A stretch of DNA of 16,443 nucleotides from Echinostoma caproni. Lineage: Eukaryota; Platyhelminthes; Trematoda; Plagiorchiida; Echinostomatidae. Where the stretch lies: contig UZAN01040645.1 in assembly GCA_900618425.1 (NCBI GenBank), positions 1-16,443 on the forward strand. The letters run 5' to 3'. The notes under the pieces were generated by a model that saw only the letters and a program-made list of their open reading frames with translations, had not been told where the DNA came from and ran no database searches. A program made the position numbers and the translations under genes. This document shows positions 1 to 9,396 of this stretch, piece after piece (position 1 is the first letter of the stretch; each line of letters starts with the position of its first letter).

Positions 1-312
1 TCTGAGAAAAACTGAATTTATCATGAACGGTTTCCTTCAAACTAAAAATATTTCAATACTCCAAGAAACGTTCCGTGATGCGATTAGTATTTAGGGGGAC
101 GTCTTTATTATGGTCCATTGCGCGTTATACAATTGTTGCTTCAGTACTACTTCCGTTCCACCAAATATTTTCCAATTTCATCAGGTCAGCTGACAAATGT
201 TGCTGTGTACAACTTTTGGCCCTTTTCAGTTTGCGGGAGATCCCATCACCAACTTATGCAATGAAATAACCAATATTTATTTCTCTCTGAAACGTGTTGA
301 ATATTTTTACAG

Positions 313-386
313 ATAAACCTTTGAAAATGACCTTTGACAACAATTCACTGTTTGCTATCTGGAAGGAAGAGATAACTGCCTACAAG
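313..386 (+). CDS. Putative exon of model 1 (first visible)
   Basis: A strong acceptor (gaatatttttacag) precedes this 74-base segment and AAG|gtacat follows it. Only one of the three frames is open. After two bases completing a codon it reads KPLKMTFDNNSLFAIW and then KEEITAYK, ending in phase 0. The next phase-compatible segment is 522-581, which reads ESLKAKRKWTYKGF and ends at a GTGAGA donor. The preceding exon would have to lie upstream, since I found no convincing partner in bases 1-312. Confidence 0.35.
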
Positions 387-3300
387 GTACATTGTTTCAT
401 ATGCAAAGGAACAAGAAGTCACGAGTAAAATGTATCAAATACGCTAATCAAACCGTATCATCAGACGTGCAGATAATTACGTACAGTGAATATTTTCTTG
501 TCAGCATATCCCCTCATCAAGGAATCTTTAAAAGCCAAGAGAAAATGGACCTATAAAGGTTTTGCTTTTAGGTTGGTTTGCGTGAGAAGCAGCTAAAACG
601 GTGTGAATTGTGTGTGACCATTTTTTTCCAAGACGATACTTCGTCCCTGTCTCCCAAAGTAGCCTAATAGAAAATTATGAAGTCATGCATTGCATTTGCG
701 TAATACTGGGCACCACAATGCTCAAATGAAAAGTAACCCTAATCCACAGCCACATTTCGGTTATTTTTTATGTGATAGCGTACCTCTAGAACAATATTCT
801 GCATGCATATGATTATAAAAATGACTCGTGGTCGTTGTAGCTATTAGAGGTTTTCAGTTTATGGCATAAGCGTATTGTAGCAGTAAAGAAAAATGTGAGA
901 CCTTCAGTAGTTCAACGTTTAAATGTTTTCAGAGATTTGGGATTGAATAAGGGATTGATTCGCTATTCATCATCATCGACATCTACGAAGTTCAATTCAA
1001 CAAGAACAGAATAATCACCTTTTGAACAAATGCAAAAACTGACCAACTTATCCTTATTCAATTTTGAAGTTTGTATTATGCAGTAGCGTAAGCGGCCATC
1101 CGGCCCCAAATCTCCCGGGATGAAAATTTTCGCCCTTAACCCGAGAGTAGTGATGCCAACACATAGATAACAACACGAGCGGAACTTTGAACTACGCACC
1201 TTGGCCTTGCCTTTCTTGATATACAACCCTTCCCAGCGAATAAAAGCATCCGCATAAAAACGACCATGCCGTTTATCTGAATGTGAAATTGTCAACGAGT
1301 TTTCTTAAGCATAAATATTTGACCAAAATTTCAATTCAAGCAGGATGTAGCCGACATTTCAATTTCAACTCGTTGTAAGAAGAGTAAACCACTAGTGCGA
1401 AACACCACTGACATCAAAGTACCGGTTTAGATGAAGGTTGAGCTACTTCGATTAAAGAAGACATAAAATCCTCAGTAGGTAAGGTGGGATCTTTTCCACA
1501 ATTTCAGAAACAAGACTAATCAATTTAATAATGAAACATCGAAGGAGTCATTGATTATCCCAATCGAACGTCCCACTTGCATTGTGCCTAACCGGAGCAA
1601 CTGCCCAGTAGTGCAATTTCGTTATTCTCGGGACCGATATAATTCATTATTGGTCATCAATCATAAGGGGCTCCGAAAATCGGAACCGCAAGTGGGGTCT
1701 GTGTCGATCCCTTTTAATTGTTTCGGGTAAAAAGTTGTGCTACCAGCCGAGGGACGAGAAGATAACTAAATTGTTCTCCAACAAAAGACTCACCTAAGCA
1801 TTTGGTTCGTTGCTAGATACGAAGTTAATCAAGACAATTCAATAAAGCTACTAACCTGTACAGTTGCTTTGGTATCACTCACTAAATGAGTGTATAAGAG
1901 TACATGACACATCGACAACGGAATATAAAAAAGTGCTAATAATGATGGTAAAACGTTCCCATGTAATTCCATTTAAATTGATAGAGGTTTTAGATGGAAA
2001 TTATGAAGTTTTCAAATATCTTGGTTGCTTTCCTAGATTGAATCACCCATACACATAAAAATCCTTACAAAGTTGGATTGAGGTTAAGGATACTGATGCT
2101 GCTGATGCCACTACACAGGTAAGGCACAGTTGATGATTCAAGCCAGGTTTTAATGAATGTACACTGTACACACTGGCTTCCTATTCATAAGTCTAAAACT
2201 TCACCATGTTGTTAGCTTTTGTTTTCGATTTGAAATACATGTGCACATTTATTTCTATAAAGAGGTGGTCAGGACTGACCCCGTTCGCAGTTTCATGATA
2301 TGAGAACAGCACGTCTCCATGGATCTGTTTGTTTTGTGATGGAAAGAGTTAATACATCAAAATTGTATACTCGAATCGTATCGGCAATATTCGCAACACA
2401 TATATGTGCAATTAATTCGAGACTGAATGTGGTAGGTGCCTGAAGCACCATTGGTTCGTGATGAACATCACAGTCAAAACAACCGAAAACAAAATGATAA
2501 AAAACTATTTTGATTGAAGCGATCAACGTAGATCTAAAGGAACAAAGATGGAGAGAGATGGGCGGGGATATATTTTTTGCCTGTAGATGGTGGCATGGTG
2601 GGGAGGAGGTGCCTAGTGGGCTAGTGGGCTAGTGGGTGCACAGTGAATAATAACAACAATACCACAAAAGGAAATGGTAGATAGATTTTGTTACCACTTT
2701 CGGAAGTGGCTTGATGTTTTAACAATGGTGATATCATAAACGAAGGTAAGATATTTTCATTATCGGAAGCAATATATTCGATATGATGCGATGCGATACG
2801 ATGCAGTATGCATTTGATGTCTTGGTGAGGAGAATACTAAAAGGACTCTGCTTGTCTATCTCTAGGTTTGTGCCAATGTTTGCGCTGGCACGAGATAATG
2901 GGCGCTACGCCAGCGGTTAAGTGAAGCCTGTTCGTCTCTTAGTGTTGGGAAGAGATAAAGACTAACGGGACAAAGTAGCTCATAAACAAACCGTTTGTTT
3001 ACGTCGGATTGCCAGGAGAAGAGCATCCCAAGAGCAATGAAGTATTTGCATCGTGACTGATGACCTCGAATCTTATTGACATATGGCACGCAACTCGACC
3101 ACAGTCTGCCTCTCACTCGCTTGTTCCCGAACCGATTATCTCAAATTGCTTGGAGAATCGGTTAATCGTTGGTTGTTTACACCAATTGTGATAAAAATAG
3201 TGAATCGTTTAATTGTTCTTTACCCAAAGTCATGCTACCACATATTGAAGATAATTTGAAAAGTAAATTGTTCTTCCAGTTCAGATCGTCTAACATTTTT

Positions 3301-6300
3301 CCTTGTATTTGATGAAGGGATCAACCAGTTTGCAATCGGTGTTTCCCCAGACGTGCTGACATTATGGGTGAATCACTTTGGAATGATTTTGCCTATTCTA
3401 CTTCCGTCTTAGTTTTTACTGTTCCCACCGGTTTCATTACAGCTTTACACCCAAATTTTGGTCCATCAACAGAGATGATTTTTCCGTTATCGGGCATTTG
3501 CAGGCTCTTTTCTGAATGGGTGTCATTCAAGAGGAAATCCATAATGTTTCTTCTCGGACCATTTGACCACCTTTTTTGAAACTTATCAAACAACAACAGT
3601 TTTGCTGTCAGATAATCAATTTTTCTGCGTTCTTGCAAACTTCTGCTTAATTCAGGAAAATTCAGAAATATTTACAGTAAACCAACTCCCTCGGAGAAAG
3701 ACTGTTCAAAGGAAGTAGGGGTGATAGAAAACCGATAGTGCAACACATTCACGAGATGTGGGTTGGTTAGCTTTTCTTGTCCATATTTTATTCCCTAGTC
3801 ACTACCATCATATGGTTTAAACGGTTACGGCCAAATAAAAAAGTGTATCAACGATATGGTAATCTCAGTCTATTTCTCAATCGAACTATCATTCAAATGA
3901 GCGATTTGAACCAAATTAGAGCAACATATTGTTACTGAATGGTGTATGTTGGTCGTCAGCTTATATTGTCGTTTGTCAGATTTGAAGTATGTGTGTCGAA
4001 TGTGAAACGTTCAATAGCCACGGTCGGATTCGAACCCACGCATGGACGCTCCCGACGNGCGTGACCTCCTGTAGGAGAATAGAAAGGTGCCACATGTGAA
4101 ATATGTTGTCCCAAGAGTTGGGTAACGTGAAACACTTGGAAAGGATGAAAAATGTACGTGCAAAACGATATCTGTGTTTGTAAAACCGTCCACGCCAACA
4201 ACGTTCTGTTTTGGTGAAAACCTTTTTGTTATTGTTCGAATTGTTGTTTGTCAGATTTGAAGTATGTGTGTCGAATGTGAAACGTTCAATAGCCACGGTC
4301 GGATTCGAACCCACGCATGGACGCTCCCGACGCCCGGTACGCGCACGCTCTACCAGCTTAGCTACGAGGCTATATCGATAGCACTAATCTGTTCACATTC
4401 GAATTTACCTATCCAACTTACAGAGGCATATAGAATCCACCAGTTAACATGTAAGCTGACTACCTTGATGTGTTTTCCTTAGAATTCATCGGAGTTCACA
4501 GAATGAGCTTCTAAGACAAGGTTAATTGTTCAATTGCTGTTTGGCAGATTTGGAGTTTGTATGTCCAATGTGAAAAGTTCAATAGCCTCGGTAGTTTATA
4601 GTCAAGTTTGTGGTACTTTCATGTTCAGAACCTGGTCTTATTCTTTGAGCCATTCAGCTTGAATACCATGTAGCCGTGGGAATAGCTCAACAAGTGAGCA
4701 TCAGAATCAGCCACTTTTCTTCAGCTCAGTTGCAAACATAACTGCATTTTGTGATATATCGGTGATTTCGACAACTTGATCATCGGTACATTAAATGTTG
4801 CCTAACGATTTACCATTGTAATGATCTCATCGAAAAAGACACTATTCTTTCAAATTGTTTAACTTTTTTCGATACCACTTATAATGACTGATTGACCGTT
4901 GAATTCCCAGTAGCATAGCTGGACTTAGGCGATTTGGAACAACATAGTGTATATNTCAAGTTTGTGGTACTTTCATGTTCAGAACCTGGTCTTATTCTTT
5001 GAGCCATTCAGCTTGAATACCATGTAGCCGTGGGAATAGCTCAACAAGTGAGCATCAGAATCAGCCACTTTTCTTCAGCTCAGTTGCAAACATAACTGCA
5101 TTTTGTGATATATCGGTGATTTCGACAACTTGATCATCGGTACATTAAATGTTGCCTAACGATTTACCATTGTAATGATCTCATCGAAAAAGACACTATT
5201 CTTTCAAATTGTTTAACTTTTTTCGATACCACTTATAATGACTGATTGACCGTTGAATTCCCAGTAGCATAGCTGGACTTAGGCGATTTGGAACAACATA
5301 GTGTATATATCACAGGACGTGACATTCTGTTATGGTATCGGTCCACACTTATGCTTGCGTGGTCACCACGGCAATGCCAGACTGAAGTAGACCTTCTTCT
5401 GCTGACACAGTATGGGCTTTTGGCGCTTGATTGATATGGCTTCTGCAAGCTTTAGCAGCCGTCCATTTGGGGTCGTGTAAACAACTTGAAACAAAGTCCC
5501 GCGATTAGCTTGGCGGCCAGTCTGCAGCAGATGGCGAGCAATTGATGACGCAGGTGCTCTGTAAGACTGGCTTCATGGTCCGGTTGTTTGTGTAGCGCGC
5601 AATCTCATCCGGTTCCGTTTGACCCATTTCGGTATGTTTTGAAACAAAGAAGTAGTCAACCCCGACCCGATATCTTCATGAGCACAATTAAGAAATACGC
5701 TAACTCTGTTTGCAGCAGGGATCACATTGGTGCACAAGTGCAGCAGGAAGGGATGAATAGACCATATACTAAAATACGCCCATTCACTTAAAGAGTTACT
5801 TTGTTTGAAGTAGTTAGCACGCTTTCTTTCAAATACGGTCGTTCCCACAAGTGTAGCGCGACATTTTATCTCGAATCTAACCTGAATCGTCGGTGAGGAC
5901 TTACTTGTGTGATCACATTATGGTAACTAACGCAGTTTTGTTTCCAGGGTCTTAAGGCATTAATTTTTACGTATCTTAGCGTTCAAAACCGGTTTGTCCA
6001 AACTGGTTTGATTGCAAAATTCACTAATTCTATATATTATGTAATGAATGAACATTCCCTCAGACCCTAAACTTAAGTCTCTAGTTTTTCTAGCGATATT
6101 ATTAGCTTCGTGAGGCCAGAATAACGTTGAATGCCTTCAATAGGACGACTTTAAAGAAACAGTGTTTAGGTGTCCANCGGGTAATCAATCACTTCATTGT
6201 AAATAGCTCTTCTACGCTCTGTGCGATAGAATGATCTCATTTGGTACCGGGAAACGGCAGTGACACATGTCATCATCTTTTATTTAACCTAATATAAAGT

Positions 6301-8207
6301 TACAAAAATGGTTTTCAGAATGGAGGAAGCAGTCAATCATACGGCCGCCACCAGTAAAAGATAGGAAAGTTGAGCGATTGAAAAACGTCTTCCCAGAAGG
6401 TAAATCGTGGACCTAAACCGCTTTACCACCTCGCCCATCGTATTACTCCAGCGGTCTCAATTGTTATTCAGTATGAAATTAGGTTTTAATGAGTTGCTGA
6501 ATTGTGTGATTTCTATTACCGGCGTTCCGAACTCCTTGTGGTTCTGGGTATCCATTTTCTTTTCAATATCGATTATCCACGTGATACTGTGGACAGTAGG
6601 GATAATAAAATAAGATGATTATATTTTTCTGTCCGTAAGAATTTTGGCCAGTGCCGGAAGTCAAATTTGGGATTCCGGGTGTGGGACAGGGGTCGAAACA
6701 GTAAGAGACGTAGCATCATTCCGCCAAGAGGGTAGATGACGGGCTATTGATCGGTCAAACGAATACAACAGTTGTCCTACTATAATTCGAGCTTTTGTGT
6801 CCGAACCTTGAATCGTCATCACAAGATGATAGAGGGCACCAAAAGGTTTTATGTTTTGGTGGTAATGAGCAATGCTTGGGTTAAACTGAGGCTGAATTCG
6901 TAAACAAATATTACTGGTGCAACGACTGTGCCATTTGGGCTGTTCGGCACCCTTGTCTTTATGCCCAGCGGGAACCTGTGTCGGAGATATATCCTTTCAA
7001 AGTGCACACTATACAGCCCATAGAAGTTTACACACATCACTTAACGAGGTAGATGCACAGAACAATTTCTGATCTGCAACAATGTGTAAGTGTTACCATC
7101 AGGACTCCAGAACCCATAGCGTTTCAAAAGACTGACTTCGAACCAGGCGGAAGGTTGAAGGCCTTGACCTAGTTCCAGCTTCGCTTGGGCATAGCAGCTA
7201 AACCATGGCAACTACATTGTTGTTCATTAAACACATTTTTGTTTCTAATCAGTTCTAGGCAGTGATTAGGAACTGTAGTGTTGTACTATTGGCTGTTTAT
7301 GCACTCATACGGGAGTAATATATTTTTGAATTAAATGAAGGTTTTTCCCAGATCATTAACTTTAACTAGCTCAGTTCGATACAGAATGAACACAGGTAAA
7401 CATAGCACTCGAAAGCTGTTCGCAGATATCATTTTTCTCTTGTGGTTTGTGAGTGGCTGATACCGCTGAAGCACCGATACATGTCAAACCAACCAGCTGA
7501 ACACGGCATCACGTTTTGGATATGTATCATATGCCGTAGTGCTTGGATTGTGAGTGTGAGCTATGAAACGGACATCCGTTGGCGGATGAACTAATACTGC
7601 AGGATTGACCCACAAAGCATACAATACTACAACAGGTAAATTCTTACCCATTATCAAAAACGGAGGAAAACCATAGATCATGGGGACAGTACAAACCAAC
7701 TGTATCAATCTTCTGGGAGAAATGAAATCAGTTTCTAGACCTGGATAATAATTCATTCCATTTTCATCACAGTAAGAAACTCAGTAGTTATGCGGCATTC
7801 CATCGTTCGCCCAAACTGCGTATCGAGGAGCACAAGGAGGAAAACCGGCCGTCATTCTCTTCTGTAACAGAAACAAGCTTCAAGGTAGTGCAGTGTGGTG
7901 TGTTGATTTTATACAACACGTGATGCGAGTTTCAACAATGCACTGTGAGTATTACACGAGGTCAGTCTATAGTGAGACTTGAGGGCGAGGTAAGAATCAC
8001 ATACTGGCCACGTTCCGGACTAGTACTGAATACGACTTCTCCACCATCGGATGTTCTCAAAACAGGAAGTAAAATGTTCGGGGTAAGGCGCTCCATAAAC
8101 GAGTTACGCGTGGTCTGCTTTCCATTTCCAGGAATATTTTGTTGAATAGTTTGATCACAATCCGCCAAGAAAATACGTGTTCTCCTTGCCATTTTTGTGG
8201 AACATAG
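313..8207 (+). CDS. Putative multi-exon gene, model 1 (function unknown)
   Basis: I do not recognise the product. The model joins 15 short segments, each after an AG and before a GT: 313-386, 522-581, 1864-1947, 2037-2071, 2770-2824, 3016-3052, 3230-3262, 3799-3858, 6319-6399, 6652-6700, 7603-7635, 7773-7884, 7930-7989, 8066-8082 and 8132-8207. Reading phase agrees at every junction and the frame stays open for about 287 codons until TAG at 8205-8207. The predicted product is charged (many K, R, E), with no signal peptide or domain I can name. The start codon is not visible, because the first segment begins mid-codon, so the 5' end probably lies outside the window. The best-supported parts are 1864-1947, 3799-3858, 6319-6399, 6652-6700, 7773-7884 and 8132-8207. 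The weakest are 2037-2071 (donor GTTGGA), 2770-2824, 3016-3052 and 7603-7635. The antisense PLE and the SINEs fall in its largest intron, as expected for an intron. Some of the chain may be chance. Confidence 0.35.
660..1863. other. No gene supported; predicted intron or intergenic
   Basis: Open frames here are short and lack good splice pairs. The only longer one (minus strand 963-1295) has no ATG and ends in a run of aspartate/glutamate codons. One acceptor with a strong pyrimidine tract at about 632 opens a short phase-compatible frame that stops at 660, so a terminal exon there is an alternative end for model 1. Confidence 0.4.
1864..1947 (+). CDS. Putative exon of model 1 with canonical branch site
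   Basis: The acceptor is preceded by a perfect TACTAAC branch-point motif (gctactaacctgtacag), and the segment ends at ATG|gtaaaa. It is 28 whole codons (phase 0 to phase 0) reading LLWYHSLNECIRVHDTSTTE then YKKVLIMM. The same frame stays open past the donor to a TAA at 2056. A second good acceptor (ggttgctttcctag) 89 bases downstream of the donor opens the next candidate segment at 2037. Confidence 0.35.
2614..2637. repeat. Short tandem repeat, TAGTGGGC x 3
   Basis: Three near-perfect tandem copies of the 8-mer TAGTGGGC lie in a G-rich plus-strand stretch (2570-2640). A weaker 5-mer array of GATGC-like units lies nearby at 2783-2805. Confidence 0.8.
3799..3858 (+). CDS. Putative exon of model 1
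   Basis: The acceptor has one of the longest pyrimidine tracts in the window (cttgtccatattttattccctag), and the donor is G|gtaatc. The 60-base segment reads TTIIWFKRLRPNKKVYQRY with two bases before and one after. That phase matches the candidate upstream at 3230-3262 and the one downstream at 6319-6399. The intron that follows, about 2.46 kb, contains the SINE cluster, the suspect duplication and PLE copy A. Confidence 0.38.
3966..4057 (-). repeat. tRNA-derived SINE-like repeat, copy 1 (cut at N)
   Basis: On the minus strand this contains the RNA polymerase III B-box sequence GGTTCGAATCC and the tail beginning TTGAACGTTTCAC. It matches 4241-4332 almost base for base, then breaks at the N at 4058. 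The A-box part of the head found in copy 2 is missing after the N, where a different sequence begins. Confidence 0.75.
4058..4058. other. Single N: assembly gap or ambiguous base
   Basis: The N sits exactly where SINE copy 1 loses its match to copy 2. Repeat-induced contig breakage is the likely cause. Confidence 0.8.
4241..4371 (-). repeat. tRNA-derived SINE-like repeat, copy 2 with full head
   Basis: The minus-strand segment 4371-4290 folds as a tRNA. Acceptor strands AGCCTCG and CGTGGCT pair at six of seven positions. The A box TAGCTAAGCTGG, a D stem, an anticodon stem-loop with triplet ACC, and B box GGTTCGAATCC follow, with discriminator A. About 14 bases lie between the anticodon arm and the T arm, so the variable region is class-II-like. 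The copy continues into a tail shared with copies 1 and 3. Because the unit is repeated with its tail, I read it as a SINE-like element rather than a working tRNA gene. Confidence 0.75.
4524..4594 (-). repeat. tRNA-derived SINE-like repeat, copy 3 (diverged tail)
   Basis: This stretch matches the tail of copies 1 and 2 with scattered substitutions, for example caatgtgaaaagttcaatag against gaatgtgaaacgttcaatag. It stops before the B box. It is older or more degraded than the other two and lies in the same orientation. Confidence 0.7.
4602..4954 (+). repeat. Exact 353-base duplication, left copy
   Basis: Every base compared is identical to 4956-5308. The copy ends directly against the N at 4955. 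This is the pattern left when two contigs overlapping by 353 bases are joined with a spacer base instead of being merged. Only one copy is probably present in the genome. Confidence 0.95.
4955..4955. other. Single N at a duplication junction
   Basis: The N separates two identical 353-base blocks and is best read as an unmerged contig join. Confidence 0.9.
4956..5308 (+). repeat. Exact 353-base duplication, right copy
   Basis: Identical to 4602-4954. It begins immediately after the N at 4955 and continues without a break into the PLE fragment at 5315. I see no gene in it. Confidence 0.95.
5315..5690 (-). pseudogene. Penelope-like element 3' end, copy A (GIY-YIG C-terminus)
   Basis: Read on the minus strand, this encodes the C-terminal part of a Penelope-like retroelement protein. 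A degraded Cys/Gly patch (NCAHEDIG) is followed by the family motif IPKWV, then an in-frame TGA near 5575. Beyond it the same frame reads SSIARHLLQTG, RLLKLAEAISIKRQKP and ends SLALPW, stop at 5363-5365. In PLEs this region is the end of the GIY-YIG endonuclease that follows the reverse transcriptase. The reverse transcriptase itself is absent, so the copy is strongly 5'-truncated and dead. It shares its coding part and about 45 bases after the stop with copy B (14897-15662). Confidence 0.85.
6177..6177. other. Single N: assembly gap or ambiguous base
   Basis: Unlike the N at 4955, I see no repeated sequence on the two sides of it. Confidence 0.75.
6319..6399 (+). CDS. Putative exon of model 1
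   Basis: An 81-base segment lies between acceptor aaatggttttcag and donor GAAG|gtaaat. It is a phase 1-1 exon, so skipping it would keep frame. The frame reads WRKQSIIRPPPVKDRKVERL then KNVFPE, basic and proline-containing; no family recognised. The other two frames hit stops. The following segment, 6652-6700, has acceptor ttttggccag and donor gtaaga, reads PEVKFGIPGVGQGSK, and joins in phase. Confidence 0.4.
7134..7205 (-). repeat. Possible tRNA-derived SINE head
   Basis: The minus strand shows an A-box-like TGGTTTAGCTGC and, 61 bases further on, the B-box-like GGTTCGAAGTC. The spacing is longer than in an ordinary tRNA but fits a SINE or a class II tRNA. No second copy is in the window, so this is tentative. 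Confidence 0.35.
7773..7884 (+). CDS. Putative exon of model 1 (longest)
   Basis: A very strong acceptor (attccattttcatcacag) and a CAAG|gtagtg donor bound 112 bases that are open for 37 codons. The frame reads KKLSSYAAFHRSPKLRIEEH then KEENRPSFSSVTETSFK. A 45-base intron leads to 7930-7989 (FQQCTVSITRGQSIVRLEGE, donor gtaaga). After a 73-base intron comes a 17-base micro-exon at 8066-8082. Such short introns would be at the small end for metazoans but are known in flukes. The minus strand here also has open frames (7484-7756 and 7962-8192), which I treat as antisense shadows; this is a judgement, not proof. Confidence 0.4.
8132..8207 (+). CDS. Putative terminal exon of model 1
   Basis: The acceptor tggtctgctttccatttccag is excellent. 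The frame entered from the 17-base micro-exon reads NILLNSLITIRQENT then CSPCHFCGT and stops at TAG 8205-8207. The closing C-x2-C-x2-C spacing is visible, but too little is present to call a zinc site. A canonical AATAAA lies about 290 bases downstream at 8497-8502. A weak donor at 8176 could instead extend the gene. Confidence 0.33.
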
Positions 8208-8496
8208 AGATCAGCGGTTTGTTTTGAGTTCATATCAGACCGTTATTATTATGTAATGGTCATTGCGCTGTTTAGCGCATATGATACTGATAGCTGTATT
8301 CACTTTGTCCGCCAATGCAAGCGGGCGATTTTGCACAGATTACATATTTCAGGATAGCCTGAATTTCCTGTTTTATATGGGGGGGGTACCTGATTGTCCA
8401 TGCCGCAATGTATCTTCGATAACCGAATATGTGTAGTAACAATGCCACTCCTTTCAACACCGGGAAAGCTTTGGTTTTCATAAAAATTAGTTTTTC

Positions 8497-8502
8497 AATA
8501 AA
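8497..8502 (+). terminator. Possible polyadenylation signal for model 1
   Basis: AATAAA follows the predicted stop codon by about 290 bases, a plausible 3' UTR length. In DNA this AT-rich the hexamer is common by chance, so it is only supportive. Confidence 0.25.
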
Positions 8503-8880
8503 AATTATCATCCACGACAGAGATCATGTTTGAACACAAAGATTCATTCCTTGAATGGATTCAATGTAAGACGATAAAAGCTGTTCTAATATGCGTAGTT
8601 AATCTATAAATGGGTCATCATGAGGTATAAAAGCTATGCGATGGTCGTTTACGACTTGGTTTGATCATATGGTAAATTTTGTCGTGTAACGGACAAATGA
8701 AGCTTTCAATGACTACTCCAAGTACCCCGCTACTGTTATGTGACATGCAACCATTTCGAAGTTTTCAAGGAGTCTTAACCCAGGAGGCCAGTCCCGAGAT
8801 GCGACAGGTCGGATGCCTGCACCCAGATCCAAAAGATGGATTGTACTATGGTGTATAAGGAAAATGAAAACAGACGATCT
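8503..8880. other. No feature recognised
   Basis: There are only short open frames on both strands, with no splice pairs of note, no repeats shared with the rest of the window and no RNA gene. Confidence 0.4.
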
Positions 8881-8887
8881 GAGCAGC

Positions 8888-8960
8888 TGCCTGGTGGCCA
8901 AGTGGATGGTATGACTGCGTTCTACCTGTGAGGTCACTGGTTTAATCCCTAGTTGAGTCG
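8888..8960 (+). repeat. tRNA-derived SINE head, different family
   Basis: A box TGGCCAAGTGG (8895-8905) and B box GGTTTAATCCC (8939-8949) lie 44 bases apart, exactly the canonical tRNA spacing. The B box differs from the consensus by changes typical of CpG decay. The acceptor and T stems no longer pair well, so this is an old SINE or tRNA pseudogene, unrelated in sequence to the 4241 family. Confidence 0.55.
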
Positions 8961-8979
8961 ACGAGGGTTCACACTTCTG

Positions 8980-9396
8980 ATGAGACACAATCAGATCGAA
9001 ACAGCTGTTCAGTGCATCCTAGGTTTTCAGTTCATGCTTTTTTTGTTCCTTACACGACGAAATTCAGATATTAATACATCATTCATTCATTTTTATGAAT
9101 TTTCTTTCCTTGTTGATTTTGGAATTATGCGAATCAACTTTGTCCTCATAATGTCTGTGCTTCTTAACGCATCAACATTTCAAAAGGATTTCAGTATATC
9201 AAGTGTTGCATTTTTTCGGTTGTTGAAGACTTTGCAAAAGTTCCGAGACTTTGTTGTCACCAAGAGTTATACCGAAAGGCAAAACATTATCTCAAATGAA
9301 AAACAGTTTACCTGCCAGAATCGAGCTCACTTTTACGCAGAACGTAAAAATTGGATCAGGACTGACCTCTGCTTTTGTCATGTGACAGGGCACTAA
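8980..9396 (+). CDS. Longest ATG-started open frame, doubtful
   Basis: This is 138 codons from ATG in T-rich DNA just downstream of the SINE head. The product has hydrophobic N-terminal stretches (GFQFMLFLFL and VDFGIMRINFVLIMS) and a basic, cysteine-containing C-terminus. I recognise no family. A frame of this length is possible by chance here, and it begins inside repeat-derived sequence, so it is listed only as the longest frame in the window. Confidence 0.15.
   Translation: MRHNQIETAVQCILGFQFMLFLFLTRRNSDINTSFIHFYEFSFLVDFGIMRINFVLIMSVLLNASTFQKDFSISSVAFFRLLKTLQKFRDFVVTKSYTERQNIISNEKQFTCQNRAHFYAERKNWIRTDLCFCHVTGH

Noticed and set aside
963..1295. 110-codon minus-strand open frame
   Set aside because: It has no ATG start, a low-complexity aspartate/glutamate end, no splice context and no recognisable domain.
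2077..2117. Candidate exon ending in a strong gtaagg donor (frame WIEVKDTDAADATTQ)
   Set aside because: It lacks a good acceptor, and its phase does not fit the segments on either side.
3393..3669. Minus-strand open frame with plausible protein (KIDYLTAKLLLFDKFQKRW)
   Set aside because: It has no strong acceptor and no clear polyadenylation signal, and it lies within a predicted intron of the plus-strand model. It could be a terminal exon of an opposite-strand gene, but the evidence is thinner.
4290..4371. Functional tRNA gene with anticodon ACC
   Set aside because: The unit is repeated with a common tail, has a mismatched acceptor stem and an oversized variable region, and no terminal T-run follows directly.
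7352..7395. 44-base candidate exon with good acceptor (ggtttttcccag) and donor (gtaaac)
   Set aside because: Its length shifts the phase so that it cannot connect 6652-6700 to 7773-7884, whereas skipping it keeps the frame. It may be an alternative or decoy exon.
7484..8192. Minus-strand frames at 7484-7756 and 7962-8192, the latter starting ATG in good context (MARRTRIFLADCD)
   Set aside because: They overlap plus-strand exons with better splice sites and phase continuity. One stop interrupts the longer minus frame (7484-7858). They are not fully excluded; strand-specific RNA would decide.
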